Assembly (NCBI RefSeq): GCF_002754245.1
Contig: NZ_PEEX01000001.1
Location: 3,204,001 to 3,268,000, forward strand
Source: Chryseobacterium sp. 52
GTDB taxonomy: Bacteria > Bacteroidota > Bacteroidia > Flavobacteriales > Weeksellaceae
Direction of reading: 5' to 3'
DNA length: 64,000 nt
Under the pieces are notes generated by a model, which worked only from the letters and a program-made list of their open reading frames with translations, was not told the DNA's origin and made no database searches. Shown here piece after piece: positions 35,368-43,596 of this stretch. The translations under genes and the position numbers were made by a program. The first letter of the stretch is position 1. The number at the start of each line of letters is the position of its first letter.

Positions 35368-35462
35368 GAATAAAAATACTAACCCTTTTTAATATATAAT
35401 AAAAAGTATTATCCAATAATTGTCAAGAGAGATTTTTTCTTATAAAATTTTAAAAAAATTGC

Positions 35463-35506
35463 GTAGCCAAATAACTTCACATATATTTGTAGTCAAATAA
35501 CTACAC
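35463..35506 (+). promoter_or_regulatory. ArsR promoter with duplicated operator
   Basis: Two 18-bp copies, GTAGCCAAATAACTTCAC (35463-35480) and GTAGTCAAATAACTACAC (35489-35506), lie 26 bp apart; the second is a good palindrome (GTAGT / ACTAC). The -7 element TATATTTG (35482-35489) sits between them, and the gene starts 2 bp after copy 2. This arrangement indicates autorepression. Confidence 0.75.
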
Positions 35507-35507
35507 A

Positions 35508-35822
35508 ATGAATTTAAGAAGAGATGTATTCCAGGCTATAGCAGACCCAACCAGAAGATCTATTCTGATGTTGGTGGCAGCACAATCTATGACTGCCGGA
35601 GCCATCGCTTCTAATTTTGATACGGCCAGACCTACCGTTTCCAAACATCTTCAGATCCTTACAGAATGTGAACTCCTCCGGTCTGAACAGAACGGACGGG
35701 AAATTACCTATCACCTTAATCCCAATAAAATGAAAGAAATAGCAGATTTTATAGAACCTTTCCGCCAAATGTGGGACGACCGATTCAACAAACTGGAAAG
35801 TGTGATGAAAAAGTATAAATGA
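35508..35822 (+). CDS. ArsR-family winged-helix regulator
   Basis: A 104-residue repressor with the [23 protein letters not shown] followed by [10 protein letters not shown] and a wing REITYHLNP. It has no cysteine metal site, so it belongs to the SRPBCC-linked, non-metal ArsR group. It heads the set of SRPBCC, YdeI-like, DoxX-like and DUF4256 genes on the same strand and is probably autoregulated through the duplicated operator. Confidence 0.88.
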   Translation: MNLRRDVFQAIADPTRRSILMLVAAQSMTAGAIASNFDTARPTVSKHLQILTECELLRSEQNGREITYHLNPNKMKEIADFIEPFRQMWDDRFNKLESVMKKYK

Positions 35823-35932
35823 TACGTGTTACGGGATTTGGGTTTGGCGTTCTATATGTTCTTCAAAACTTACTTCCAACACTCTAAAATACTCATACTC
35901 TACTCCTCCCAAACCACAAAACACACCAAACC

Positions 35933-36394
35933 ATGGAACTCAAAACAAAAATCCACGCTGAAGACGGCAAACAGGAAATATTCATTACAAGAGAATTTGA
36001 CCTTCCTGTTGATCTCCTTTTCAGAGCCTACACAGAAGCAGAAATTGTAGAACAATGGATGGGCACCAAAGTCCTGAAAATGGAAAACACACCGCATGGC
36101 AGCTATCAGTTTGAAACTTCAAATCCTCAGGGCGATGTCGTTTTCCGGGCCAATGGAACCATCCATGAAGTGATTCCCGATCAGAAGATCACCAGAACTT
36201 TCCAGATGGAAAATACACCCTTCCCCGTTCAAATGGATTATATTGAATTTGAAAAGCTGACAGACGAAACCAGCAAAATTACCATTCATACCGTTTATAA
36301 ATCCGTTGAATTCCGCGACCAGATGTTAAAATTACCATTTGCACAGGGACTTAATATGGCTCATAACCGACTTCAGGAGATATTTAGAAGTTAG
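35933..36394 (+). CDS. SRPBCC (AHSA1-like) domain protein
   Basis: A 153-residue START-like fold protein: EIFITREFDLPVDLLFRAYT, then VEQWMGTKVLKMENTPHGSY, and the C-terminal helix QGLNMAHNRLQEIF. ArsR-SRPBCC pairs are very common; the hydrophobic cavity probably binds a small lipophilic ligand. The gene lies 110 bp after ArsR. Confidence 0.87.
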   Translation: MELKTKIHAEDGKQEIFITREFDLPVDLLFRAYTEAEIVEQWMGTKVLKMENTPHGSYQFETSNPQGDVVFRANGTIHEVIPDQKITRTFQMENTPFPVQMDYIEFEKLTDETSKITIHTVYKSVEFRDQMLKLPFAQGLNMAHNRLQEIFRS

Positions 36395-36469
36395 ACGATT
36401 AGAAACCGGTTAGCAAACACTACACGCTTATACTCTGATACTCGCAAACCCTCAAACACCAACCACAAC

Positions 36470-37048
36470 ATGAATCCAAAAGTTGACTTTTTCTTTGATC
36501 AAGCCGGACAATGGCAAAAAGAATTTGAAAAATTAAGAACGCTTGTTTCCGATACAGGTCTGGAAGAAGATCTGAAATGGGGCTGCCCATGCTACACTTA
36601 CAATGGCAGAAATATTGTTCTGATCCACGGATTTAAAGAATACTGCGCCCTACTCTTTTTCAAAGGTGCTTTACTGAATGATACGGAGAATATTCTCATT
36701 CAACAGTCAGAAAATGTACAGGCGGCAAGACAAATCCGTTTTACAGACCTGAAACAAATTGCAGATCTTGAAAAAACAATCCGAACTTACGTGTATGAAG
36801 CCTTGGAGGTAGAAAAATCAGGGGTAAAAGTTCCTATGAAGGAAACCCAAGAATTTGAAATGCCTGAAGAATTTCAACATAAGCTGAACGAAAACCTGGA
36901 ATTAAAAGAAGCTTTTGAAACACTGACTCCCGGAAGACAGAGAGCATATCTGCTTCACTTTTCTTCCGCAAAACAATCAAAAACAAGAGAAGCCAGAATT
37001 GAAAAATACATTCCGCAAATCCTTACAGGAAAAGGCTTAAACGATTAA
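36470..37048 (+). CDS. YdeI/DUF1801-OmdA family protein
   Basis: A 192-residue protein. DUF1801 is at residues ~10-120 (LEEDLKWGCPCYTYNGRNIV, LIHGFKEYCALLFFKG) and an OmdA-like helical tail at ~150-190 (LTPGRQRAYLLHFSSAKQSK, REARIEKYIPQIL). This is the usual YdeI architecture; YdeI is linked to peptide and stress resistance, with the mechanism unclear. Third gene of the ArsR set. Confidence 0.87.
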   Translation: MNPKVDFFFDQAGQWQKEFEKLRTLVSDTGLEEDLKWGCPCYTYNGRNIVLIHGFKEYCALLFFKGALLNDTENILIQQSENVQAARQIRFTDLKQIADLEKTIRTYVYEALEVEKSGVKVPMKETQEFEMPEEFQHKLNENLELKEAFETLTPGRQRAYLLHFSSAKQSKTREARIEKYIPQILTGKGLND

Positions 37049-37066
37049 CTTAAAAAAAAACTATTT

Positions 37067-37468
37067 ATGGAAACACAAACCAAATCCCAAAAAAGAAACA
37101 GAATCATCTACTGGATTTTCACCCTTTGGATGGCACTGGGCATGGTGTCTACCGCCATTGTTCAGCTTATGAAAAATAAAGATGAACTGGCCAATTTCAC
37201 CAACCTTGGCTACCCCGCTTACCTGATGACCATTATCGGCATTTGGAAACTTCTGGGTGTTATCGCTGTATTGATCCCGAAACGTCCCATATTGAAAGAA
37301 TGGGCCTATGCCGGATTTTTCTTTGTCATGTCAGGCGCATTCATCTCCCACATTATAGTAAGCGATACCTTGGGAAGAACTTTTCCGGCGTTATTATTAC
37401 TGATTTTAGTTCTTATTTCCTGGTATTTCAGACCTGCTGACCGGAAAACATCTCCTTATAATCATTAA
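37067..37468 (+). CDS. DoxX-like membrane protein
   Basis: A 133-residue four-helix membrane protein with FTNLGYPAYLMTIIGIWKLL, GVIAVLIPKRPILKEWAYAG and FISHIIV. It has the same architecture as the cassette-borne gene at 16548, so the island carries a divergent paralogue of a resident function. It is 18 bp after the YdeI-like gene. Confidence 0.82.
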   Translation: METQTKSQKRNRIIYWIFTLWMALGMVSTAIVQLMKNKDELANFTNLGYPAYLMTIIGIWKLLGVIAVLIPKRPILKEWAYAGFFFVMSGAFISHIIVSDTLGRTFPALLLLILVLISWYFRPADRKTSPYNH

Positions 37469-37535
37469 ATTTATCGATGAAATTAAAGAGCTAAAAGACT
37501 TTTATAAACACAACACCATTTAAACAAAACCCGAT

Positions 37536-38093
37536 ATGAGCAAAAAGAAACTAACCCCCGAACAAAGCACTGAGCTGCTAAAAGTTTTAAAAATCCGTTT
37601 TGAAAAAAATATGAACCGTCACAAAGGCCTGAACTGGGAAAAAATTCAGTCAAAACTGGAAGCTGCCCCGGAAAAGCTATGGTCATTGAACGAAATGGAA
37701 GAAACCGAAGGCGAACCCGATGTGGTAAGCTATGATAAAAAAACAGACGAATACCTCTTCTTCGACTGCTCCCCGGAAAGTCCGAAACGACGAAGTCTCT
37801 GCTACGATTATCAAGCCTGGGAAGCCAGAAAAGCCAACAAACCGGAAAGCAATGTCATTGATAAAGCTGCTGATATGGGCATAGAACTTCTAACCGAGGA
37901 ACAATATCGGGAACTTCAGGAATTCGGAAAGTTTGATCTGAAAACTTCCAGTTGGGTAAAAACGCCAGCCCATATAAGAGAATTGGGCGGAGCTATCTTC
38001 TGTGACCGACGCTATAATACTGTTTTTATGTATCATAATGGTGCAGATTCTTATTATGCAGCGAGAGGTTTCCGGGGAATGCTTAAGGTTTAA
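37536..38093 (+). CDS. DUF4256-family protein
   Basis: A 185-residue soluble protein matching DUF4256 along its length: LLKVLKIRFEKNMNRHKGLN, GEPDVVSYDKKTDEYLFFDC, SPKRRSLCYDYQAWEARK, and GAIFCDRRYNTVFMYHNGAD, ending YYAARGFRGMLKV. The function is unknown. Last gene of the ArsR-led group. Confidence 0.87.
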   Translation: MSKKKLTPEQSTELLKVLKIRFEKNMNRHKGLNWEKIQSKLEAAPEKLWSLNEMEETEGEPDVVSYDKKTDEYLFFDCSPESPKRRSLCYDYQAWEARKANKPESNVIDKAADMGIELLTEEQYRELQEFGKFDLKTSSWVKTPAHIRELGGAIFCDRRYNTVFMYHNGADSYYAARGFRGMLKV

Positions 38094-38137
38094 AAACCGA
38101 TTATGATTTATTAAATACATTCAAAGAAATACATACT

Positions 38138-38265
38138 CTCGCAGATTTTACAGATCCTTTATCTATGTCATAGATTCCCAGAAGATAAGCACAAACATCT
38201 GCTCAATCCTCTCAATCTGCGAGAGAAAAATATAAGTGCTCGCAGATTTTGCGGATTGAGCAGAT
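38138..38265. repeat. Intergenic inverted repeat of genus type
   Basis: Arms at 38197-38223 and 38239-38265 (27 bp each, 15-nt loop) are near-complementary: ATCTGCTCAATC... and ...GGATTGAGCAGAT with a shared CTCGCAGATT end. A third half-copy, CTCGCAGATTTTACAG, starts at 38138, and a related sequence lies at ~28350. No coding potential is visible. Confidence 0.6.
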
Positions 38266-38330
38266 CATTTATTCACATAAATTATGGAAATTAAGTGCCC
38301 AAATTCATTTAATCTGTAAAACAAAACGGG

Positions 38331-39290
38331 TTACTTGTTTTTCAGCCATGGAGATTCTACACTCCAGAATATAATATTCACGCCCAGATAATTTTCAGCA
38401 TAATTCACAAACTCTTCTTTTGTAAAAGGTTTTTTAGTCTTTGGATTTTTATAGGTTAGCGTAGGTTCCTGAACTGCCATGGCCACTAACGGTAATTTTC
38501 CTTTATATTGATTAAAAAACGGATACGAGTTTTTCATCTGGCCATTTTTGTTCGGCACAATGTCCGGACCGCCCAATCCTATATTATTCTTCGCAGCAAA
38601 TTCAAATAACCTCGACATATATTGGTGATCATTATCCCATTCACACGGAAAAAAATTGACATACTGCAGGACATAAGAATTTTTGAAAGCATTTCTCGCA
38701 TACTTTACATTATCCAGTTCGGCCTGAAAATATTTGTCGCAGCTGAAACCTGTTTTATCCTTTTCCATATCAATATCAATAGAAGTTTCCGGAAGATTAA
38801 TTCCCTGTATTCTTCCATCAAATTCTTTTGCCAACGCTCCTATCAGTTTCTGATACCTCTGTTGAACCGAGGGATTCCATTGTTGCGTTACCCAGCCATT
38901 TCCAACGGGTTTATTTTCACCGGGATTATCATATTGAGCAACCAAACCTCCATTGTATTCTTTCTCCGTTAAAATATAATCAGGAACATATCTTGCTTCC
39001 GGCTCGAAGAAACGGTCCTGAAGCTGGATGAATAATTTTCTGTTTAATGATGTTAAATACTTCAAATCGGTTTCAATTTTGGAAAAATCATAGACATCTT
39101 TTGACGTTTCCAGAGCTCTCCAGTTATAGACAATCTGTACTCCTCCAATATCTTTTCTTGTGATCATCCTTTCAATATTCTTCAGATCTCCGGATGAAGT
39201 ATAGATATAATTTTGTGGAGTCTGTGCTTTTAAAAATGATGTTCCAAAAATCAACAATCCAAAAATTGCCATTTTAAATGATCTTGTCAT
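38331..39290 (-). CDS. Exported glycoside-hydrolase-like TIM-barrel protein
   Basis: A 319-residue protein with a signal peptide (MTRSFKMAIFGLLIFGTSFL, cleaved after KAQ). GGVQIVYNWRALETSKDVYD is the retaining-hydrolase beta/alpha entry, GINLPETSIDI and LVAMAVQEPTL could supply the two catalytic Glu, and IIFWSVESPWL is the last strand. The family is not identified exactly; it resembles clan GH-A enzymes. It acts outside the inner membrane. Confidence 0.6.
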   Translation of the reverse strand: MTRSFKMAIFGLLIFGTSFLKAQTPQNYIYTSSGDLKNIERMITRKDIGGVQIVYNWRALETSKDVYDFSKIETDLKYLTSLNRKLFIQLQDRFFEPEARYVPDYILTEKEYNGGLVAQYDNPGENKPVGNGWVTQQWNPSVQQRYQKLIGALAKEFDGRIQGINLPETSIDIDMEKDKTGFSCDKYFQAELDNVKYARNAFKNSYVLQYVNFFPCEWDNDHQYMSRLFEFAAKNNIGLGGPDIVPNKNGQMKNSYPFFNQYKGKLPLVAMAVQEPTLTYKNPKTKKPFTKEEFVNYAENYLGVNIIFWSVESPWLKNK

Positions 39291-39513
39291 AACTGTAAAA
39301 ATTAAAGGATATCAAGTATCACTTTTCGTGCCCAAATGGTTTTTTATGCTTCCAAAAAGAATAGAGGAAGATTACTGATCTTTTTTATTTAAAAGAAATT
39401 ACCATCTATTTATATTGAAAATAATTTCTATTTGTATTTAATATTCTTTCATATTTAAATACTATTACTAATTTAGTACACTGAAATTTGAATTTAATAT
39501 AACAATATTGGGT

Positions 39514-40014
39514 ATGAAAAAATTAATCTTACTGAGTTCAGTCTCGGTTTTCCTGATGAACTGTAATAAGAAGACAGAAGTACAGGCTCCAAAAGCTGAA
39601 ACGGATACAGTAGCCGTAGCTGAACCCGTAATCGATACATTGGGACCAAAATCATTCTGCTATATGGGTGTTACCGGAAAAGACAGTGTTTTTGCAACTA
39701 TTGATGACAACTTAGGAACGATTACAGGAAAATTAGCCTATAAAAACAATGAAAAAGACAGTTCGAAAGGTGATGTAACAGGATATAAATCAGGAGATAC
39801 ACTAAAACTGACATATGAGTTTCAATCTGAAGGGACAAAAAGTAAAAGAGATATTTTCTTTATTCAAAAAGACAATATTTTAACGGAAGGAATTGGTGAT
39901 CACAAAGAAGAAGACGGACAGTCTAAATATGCTGATGAAAAAAAGATCAGTTATAAGGATGGCCAGAAATTAGAATCTGCAGACTGCAAAGTGATTACAA
40001 AAGCATTAAAGTAG
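39514..40014 (+). CDS. Hypothetical lipoprotein
   Basis: A 166-residue protein from the ATG at 39514 (MKKLILLSSVSVFLMNC), with lipobox Cys at residue 17. An acidic Pro/Ala/Thr linker is followed by a beta-rich domain (SFCYMGVTGKDSVFATIDDN, GDTLKLTYEFQSEGTKSKRD). This type is common in Flavobacteriia, with unknown role. Confidence 0.7.
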   Translation: MKKLILLSSVSVFLMNCNKKTEVQAPKAETDTVAVAEPVIDTLGPKSFCYMGVTGKDSVFATIDDNLGTITGKLAYKNNEKDSSKGDVTGYKSGDTLKLTYEFQSEGTKSKRDIFFIQKDNILTEGIGDHKEEDGQSKYADEKKISYKDGQKLESADCKVITKALK

Positions 40015-40107
40015 GATAAAAAAATAATTATTCTCCGTCATTTGAAATACCCTGCATGATTTTTGCTTTAAAAGCATTTCACTCGAAACAACAATAAAGT
40101 AGTTATT

Positions 40108-40428
40108 ATGCAGCATTTTCAATTCAAGCCATTTTCAAAAAAAGAATTTATAGAAGGTTTAAAAAAGACTTTTCCTCAATATAAAATTCAGACTGGATTT
40201 GGTGCTCTTCAGGTAAGAACCAGTGGGTTTACATTAACAGGAAACGTAAAAATTGCCACCAACCCTGAAATAGGAAAAGTAAGCACAGAAACCTGTCTGG
40301 ATTCCGCAACACTCTACCTTATTTTCTGTTTTCCAATCGGAATTTATATGATGATGAAAAAGCAAAAGGTAAAAAAGTTTGAAAATGAAGTGATTGAGGG
40401 AATTAAAAAACTCCTTGAAGACCAATAA
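40108..40428 (+). CDS. Small hypothetical membrane protein
   Basis: A 106-residue protein with an N-terminal soluble alpha/beta part (FKPFSKKEFIEGLKKTFPQY) and one hydrophobic helix (LYLIFCFPIGIYMMMKK) before a basic amphipathic tail. No family is recognised. A terminator follows. Confidence 0.6.
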   Translation: MQHFQFKPFSKKEFIEGLKKTFPQYKIQTGFGALQVRTSGFTLTGNVKIATNPEIGKVSTETCLDSATLYLIFCFPIGIYMMMKKQKVKKFENEVIEGIKKLLEDQ

Positions 40429-40451
40429 TCATGGTCAATCCATACCAAAAT

Positions 40452-40483
40452 AAAATGCTGCCTCAACATTGAGGCAGCATTTT
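40452..40483. terminator. Bidirectional terminator
   Basis: AAAATGCTGCCTCA (40452-40465) and TGAGGCAGCATTTT (40470-40483) form a perfect 14-bp stem. It serves both convergent genes. Confidence 0.95.
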
Positions 40484-40502
40484 TATTGGTAAAGCAGATA
40501 GT

Positions 40503-41537
40503 CTACTGAAGTTCTTTTTTTATAACCTCTATAAAACGTTCTACGGCTTCATCGCCAGTATTCCAGGAAGTGATAAGACGGATGGCAGAAGATTTCTCAT
40601 CCATCTTTTTCCAGACATAAAATTCAAAACTTTCAGACAGAATTTCAATAAGTTCATTACTGATAATTGGAAAAATCTGATTGGTATAGGTATCTGATAG
40701 AAACTGCACTCCTCTTTCTTTCATAGCGTTTTTGATTTTCATCGCCTGAAGATTTGCCTGTTTTGCCAGATCAAAATACAGATCATCTTTCATGAGTTCC
40801 ATAAACTGGATTCCGAGAAGACGACCTTTAGCCAACAATGCTCCTTTTTGCTTGATATTAAATGCAAAATCCGGTTGCAAATCCTTATTATTAATCACAA
40901 TAGCCTCTCCTATCAAAGCCCCGTTCTTTGTTCCTCCTAAATAAAAAATATCGGTAAGTTCCGCTACTTTTTCTATGGTAAGATCACTGATTTCAGAGGT
41001 AAGACCATGTCCTAATCTGGCTCCATCCATAAACAGGTACAACCCATTTTGACGGCAGAATTCCGAAAGCTTTTCAAGTTCTTCAGCCTGATAAACCGTT
41101 CCAAGCTCTGTGGAATTTGATATATACACCATCTTCGGCATTACCTGATGTGGAATATTACTATGACTTTCCAAAACCGGAACAATATCGGAAGGTCTTA
41201 ATTTCCCGTCTTCGGTTTCAATACTTAAAACTTTATGCCCTGTGGCCTCAATGGCTCCCGTTTCATTATTCAGAATATGTCCCGGTGCTGCAGAGATCAC
41301 ACATTGGTAAGGTCTTAGAATTGCAGAAATTACAATCAGGTTCGCCTGCGTTCCTCCAGATACTAGATAAATGTCCGAATCTGGGCTTTTGATTTTTTCT
41401 TTGATCAGTGTTTTTGCCTGTAAAGAATACTCATCTTCTCCATATCCGGCCTGCTGCTCAAAATTAGTTTCTATAAGTGCTTGTAGAATATTCGGGTGAC
41501 ATCCCTCTGAATAATCGTTTTTAAAAGAAAATTTCAT
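40503..41537 (-). CDS. Low-specificity threonine aldolase / beta-eliminating lyase
   Basis: A 344-residue fold-type I PLP enzyme. It has FKNDYSEGCHPNILQAL (the aldolase N-terminal signature), YGEDEYS, LVSGGTQANL, LFMDGARLGHGL (PLP-binding Asp) and YLGGTKNGAL with the PLP-Lys. It is expected to cleave L-threonine or allo-threonine to glycine and acetaldehyde. It is divergent from the DtxR gene with an 85-bp gap, so the operator there could affect both. Confidence 0.88.
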   Translation of the reverse strand: MKFSFKNDYSEGCHPNILQALIETNFEQQAGYGEDEYSLQAKTLIKEKIKSPDSDIYLVSGGTQANLIVISAILRPYQCVISAAPGHILNNETGAIEATGHKVLSIETEDGKLRPSDIVPVLESHSNIPHQVMPKMVYISNSTELGTVYQAEELEKLSEFCRQNGLYLFMDGARLGHGLTSEISDLTIEKVAELTDIFYLGGTKNGALIGEAIVINNKDLQPDFAFNIKQKGALLAKGRLLGIQFMELMKDDLYFDLAKQANLQAMKIKNAMKERGVQFLSDTYTNQIFPIISNELIEILSESFEFYVWKKMDEKSSAIRLITSWNTGDEAVERFIEVIKKELQ

Positions 41538-41590
41538 AGAGTAAAATTAAAAAAACTTAAAATAACAAGACCCTATTTTACATAATATTT

Positions 41591-41620
41591 TGTTAGATTT
41601 GTATTGAAAATCATCTAACA
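41591..41620 (+). promoter_or_regulatory. Palindromic operator and promoter of the DtxR-family gene
   Basis: TGTTAGAT (41591-41598) and ATCTAACA (41613-41620) form a perfect inverted repeat. The -7 element TAGATTTG (41594-41601) overlaps the left arm. The start codon is TTG at 41623, 2 bp after the right arm. Confidence 0.65.
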
Positions 41621-41622
41621 TT

Positions 41623-42276
41623 TTGAAAACAACATTAACAGAAGAAAATTATCTGAAGGCTTTGTTTCATTTAGTTGACAATGAAGGGAAAGTGACCATC
41701 AATGAGCTCAGCAAATTTTTAAATGTAAAAATGCCGAGTGTAAATAACATGATGAAGAAATTTGCCGACAAAAAATGGGTCATCTATGAAACATACAAGC
41801 CTCTGGTAGTCACAGAAAGCGGAAAACGGGAAGCTGCACTGGTCGTTCGTAAACACAGACTTACCGAAATGTTCCTTGTGAAGAAAATGAATTTCGGTTG
41901 GGAAAATGTCCACGAAATTGCAGAGCAGCTGGAACATGTACATTCACAGATCTTCTTCGATAAAATGGACGAGATCCTGGATTACCCTAAATTTGATCCT
42001 CATGGAGAGCCTATTCCGGATAAAGACGGAAATATTATTGCCCAGGACCTTCAGAAACTGAGTATCTGCGCAGTGGGAGAAACAGTAATATTTGCTTCTG
42101 TCACCGTTTCCGATGATGGTTTCTTAAGCTATTTAAATGAAAGAAAACTTCTTTTGAATACCAGGATTAAGGTAATTAAAATTGAAGATTTCGATAAATC
42201 CATGACCATAGAGATTGGAAACAACAAAGAGGTTCTAAGCAGAAAAGCTACAGAAATCATATTGGTTAAGAAATAA
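41623..42276 (+). CDS. DtxR/MntR-family metal-dependent repressor
   Basis: A 217-residue protein from a TTG start (MKTTLTEENYLKALFHLVDN); no ATG fits, and the N-terminus matches the family. The winged helix is at ~1-65 (INELSKFLNVKMPSVNNMMK), and the metal-binding and dimer domain at ~70-140 includes RKHRLTEMFLVKKMNFGWEN and HEIAEQLEHVHSQIFFDKM, which carry the His/Glu ligands. The C-terminal FeoA/SH3-like domain follows. It probably controls iron or manganese uptake and its own promoter. Confidence 0.9.
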   Translation: MKTTLTEENYLKALFHLVDNEGKVTINELSKFLNVKMPSVNNMMKKFADKKWVIYETYKPLVVTESGKREAALVVRKHRLTEMFLVKKMNFGWENVHEIAEQLEHVHSQIFFDKMDEILDYPKFDPHGEPIPDKDGNIIAQDLQKLSICAVGETVIFASVTVSDDGFLSYLNERKLLLNTRIKVIKIEDFDKSMTIEIGNNKEVLSRKATEIILVKK

Positions 42277-42328
42277 GACTTAAAAAACATATTCCGGTGG
42301 CAATTGATCCACTCAAAACCACCGGATT

Positions 42329-43495
42329 TTATTTTGCCAGTATTTTCACAACCTGATCAATCTCTTCAGAAGTATTAAAATAATGCGGGGAAAGGCGGAT
42401 AGCCCGATCCAGACTCTTTAATGTAAAGTCAATCAGCGCATTACTTTTATTACTCACTGAGAAATAAATATTATTCTCTTTTAATATTTTATGAATATTT
42501 TCAATATTTCCATCCTGAGCGCAAAAAGTAACAATACTGCCTAAGTGTTTTCCTTGATCCAAAATCCTTAAACCATTGTTTTGCAACCCGGTTCGTAAGC
42601 TTGCCGCTAATTTTTTGTTATAGTTCTCAATATTCTGCAGTCCAATCCGGTTAGCATATTTTACAGCTTCTGTAAACCCTAGCATCGAACTGATGGATCT
42701 TTCCCAATGCTCAAACCTTTTAGCTGTTTTAAGCAGTTGATAATCATTAAAAGCAGTCCACTCGGCACCACTCATATCCAGAAACAGAGGAGCCATATTT
42801 TTTTCTAAAACCTTGTCCGAAACATATAAAAAACCTGTTCCTCTAGGTCCCCGCATAAACTTTCTACCTGTAGCCGTTAAAAAATCACATTTTATTTTCT
42901 CAACATCTACAGACATCTGTCCTACCGACTGACAGGCATCGACAAGATACAGTACATCATATTTACGGCAAATCTCTCCCGCTCCTTCTACATTCTGAAT
43001 AAGTCCGGAATTGGTTGGGATATGTGTTACCGCCACCAGTTTTGGATTATATTTATTAATCAGAATTTCCAGATCTTCCAAATCCAGTTCATGATCGGGA
43101 AGATTTTTAACCCTGAGCACTTTAATTTCTAATTTTTTCTGAAGAGAGATAAAAGCAATCTGATTAGAAATGTAATCATCATTGGTCGTAATAATTACAT
43201 CGCCATGTTTGAACCCGATACTGGATAAAGCTTTAGCATAACCATCAGTAGAACCCACTGTAAAAGCAATATTCTCCAGCTGTGTATTGATCAGTTGAGC
43301 CACTTCTTCATAAAACTTACTGATCTGCTCCATATTCATGTCAGCAGCTCCATAAGCACCGTGATGTTGTTCCAAAAGAAGATAATCTGTCATTGTTTTA
43401 GCCGTCACATCAGGCATCAATGATCCTCCTGCACTGTTCAAGAATATCTTATCTGTACAGCCTGCTGTCTCATTTCTTATAATCTCCAGGTTCAT
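42329..43495 (-). CDS. Class V aminotransferase / cysteine desulfurase-like PLP enzyme
   Basis: A 388-residue fold-type I enzyme. N-terminal KIFLNSAGGSLMPDVTAKTM, VAVTHIPTNSGLIQN, YLVDACQSVGQMSVD (PLP Asp) and LTATGRKFMRGPRGTGFLYV with the PLP-Lys. It looks SufS/CsdA-like in fold, but the active-site Cys loop is not evident, so it may be a lyase (EgtE-like or similar) rather than a sulfur donor. It is separate from SUF genes. Confidence 0.82.
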   Translation of the reverse strand: MNLEIIRNETAGCTDKIFLNSAGGSLMPDVTAKTMTDYLLLEQHHGAYGAADMNMEQISKFYEEVAQLINTQLENIAFTVGSTDGYAKALSSIGFKHGDVIITTNDDYISNQIAFISLQKKLEIKVLRVKNLPDHELDLEDLEILINKYNPKLVAVTHIPTNSGLIQNVEGAGEICRKYDVLYLVDACQSVGQMSVDVEKIKCDFLTATGRKFMRGPRGTGFLYVSDKVLEKNMAPLFLDMSGAEWTAFNDYQLLKTAKRFEHWERSISSMLGFTEAVKYANRIGLQNIENYNKKLAASLRTGLQNNGLRILDQGKHLGSIVTFCAQDGNIENIHKILKENNIYFSVSNKSNALIDFTLKSLDRAIRLSPHYFNTSEEIDQVVKILAK

Positions 43496-43546
43496 ATTTT
43501 ACTTATTTTGAAATCAGTTATTGATTGAATTTTACTTTTTACCCAT

Positions 43547-43576
43547 AAAAAATCCCGAAATTTTCAGTCCGGGATT
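43547..43576 (-). terminator. Terminator of the T6SS gene cluster
   Basis: A hairpin AAATCCCG / CGGGATTT, with a T-run on the minus strand, directly after the tssK-like gene. Confidence 0.82.
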
Positions 43577-43596
43577 TATATAATTAATTGTTTTCA

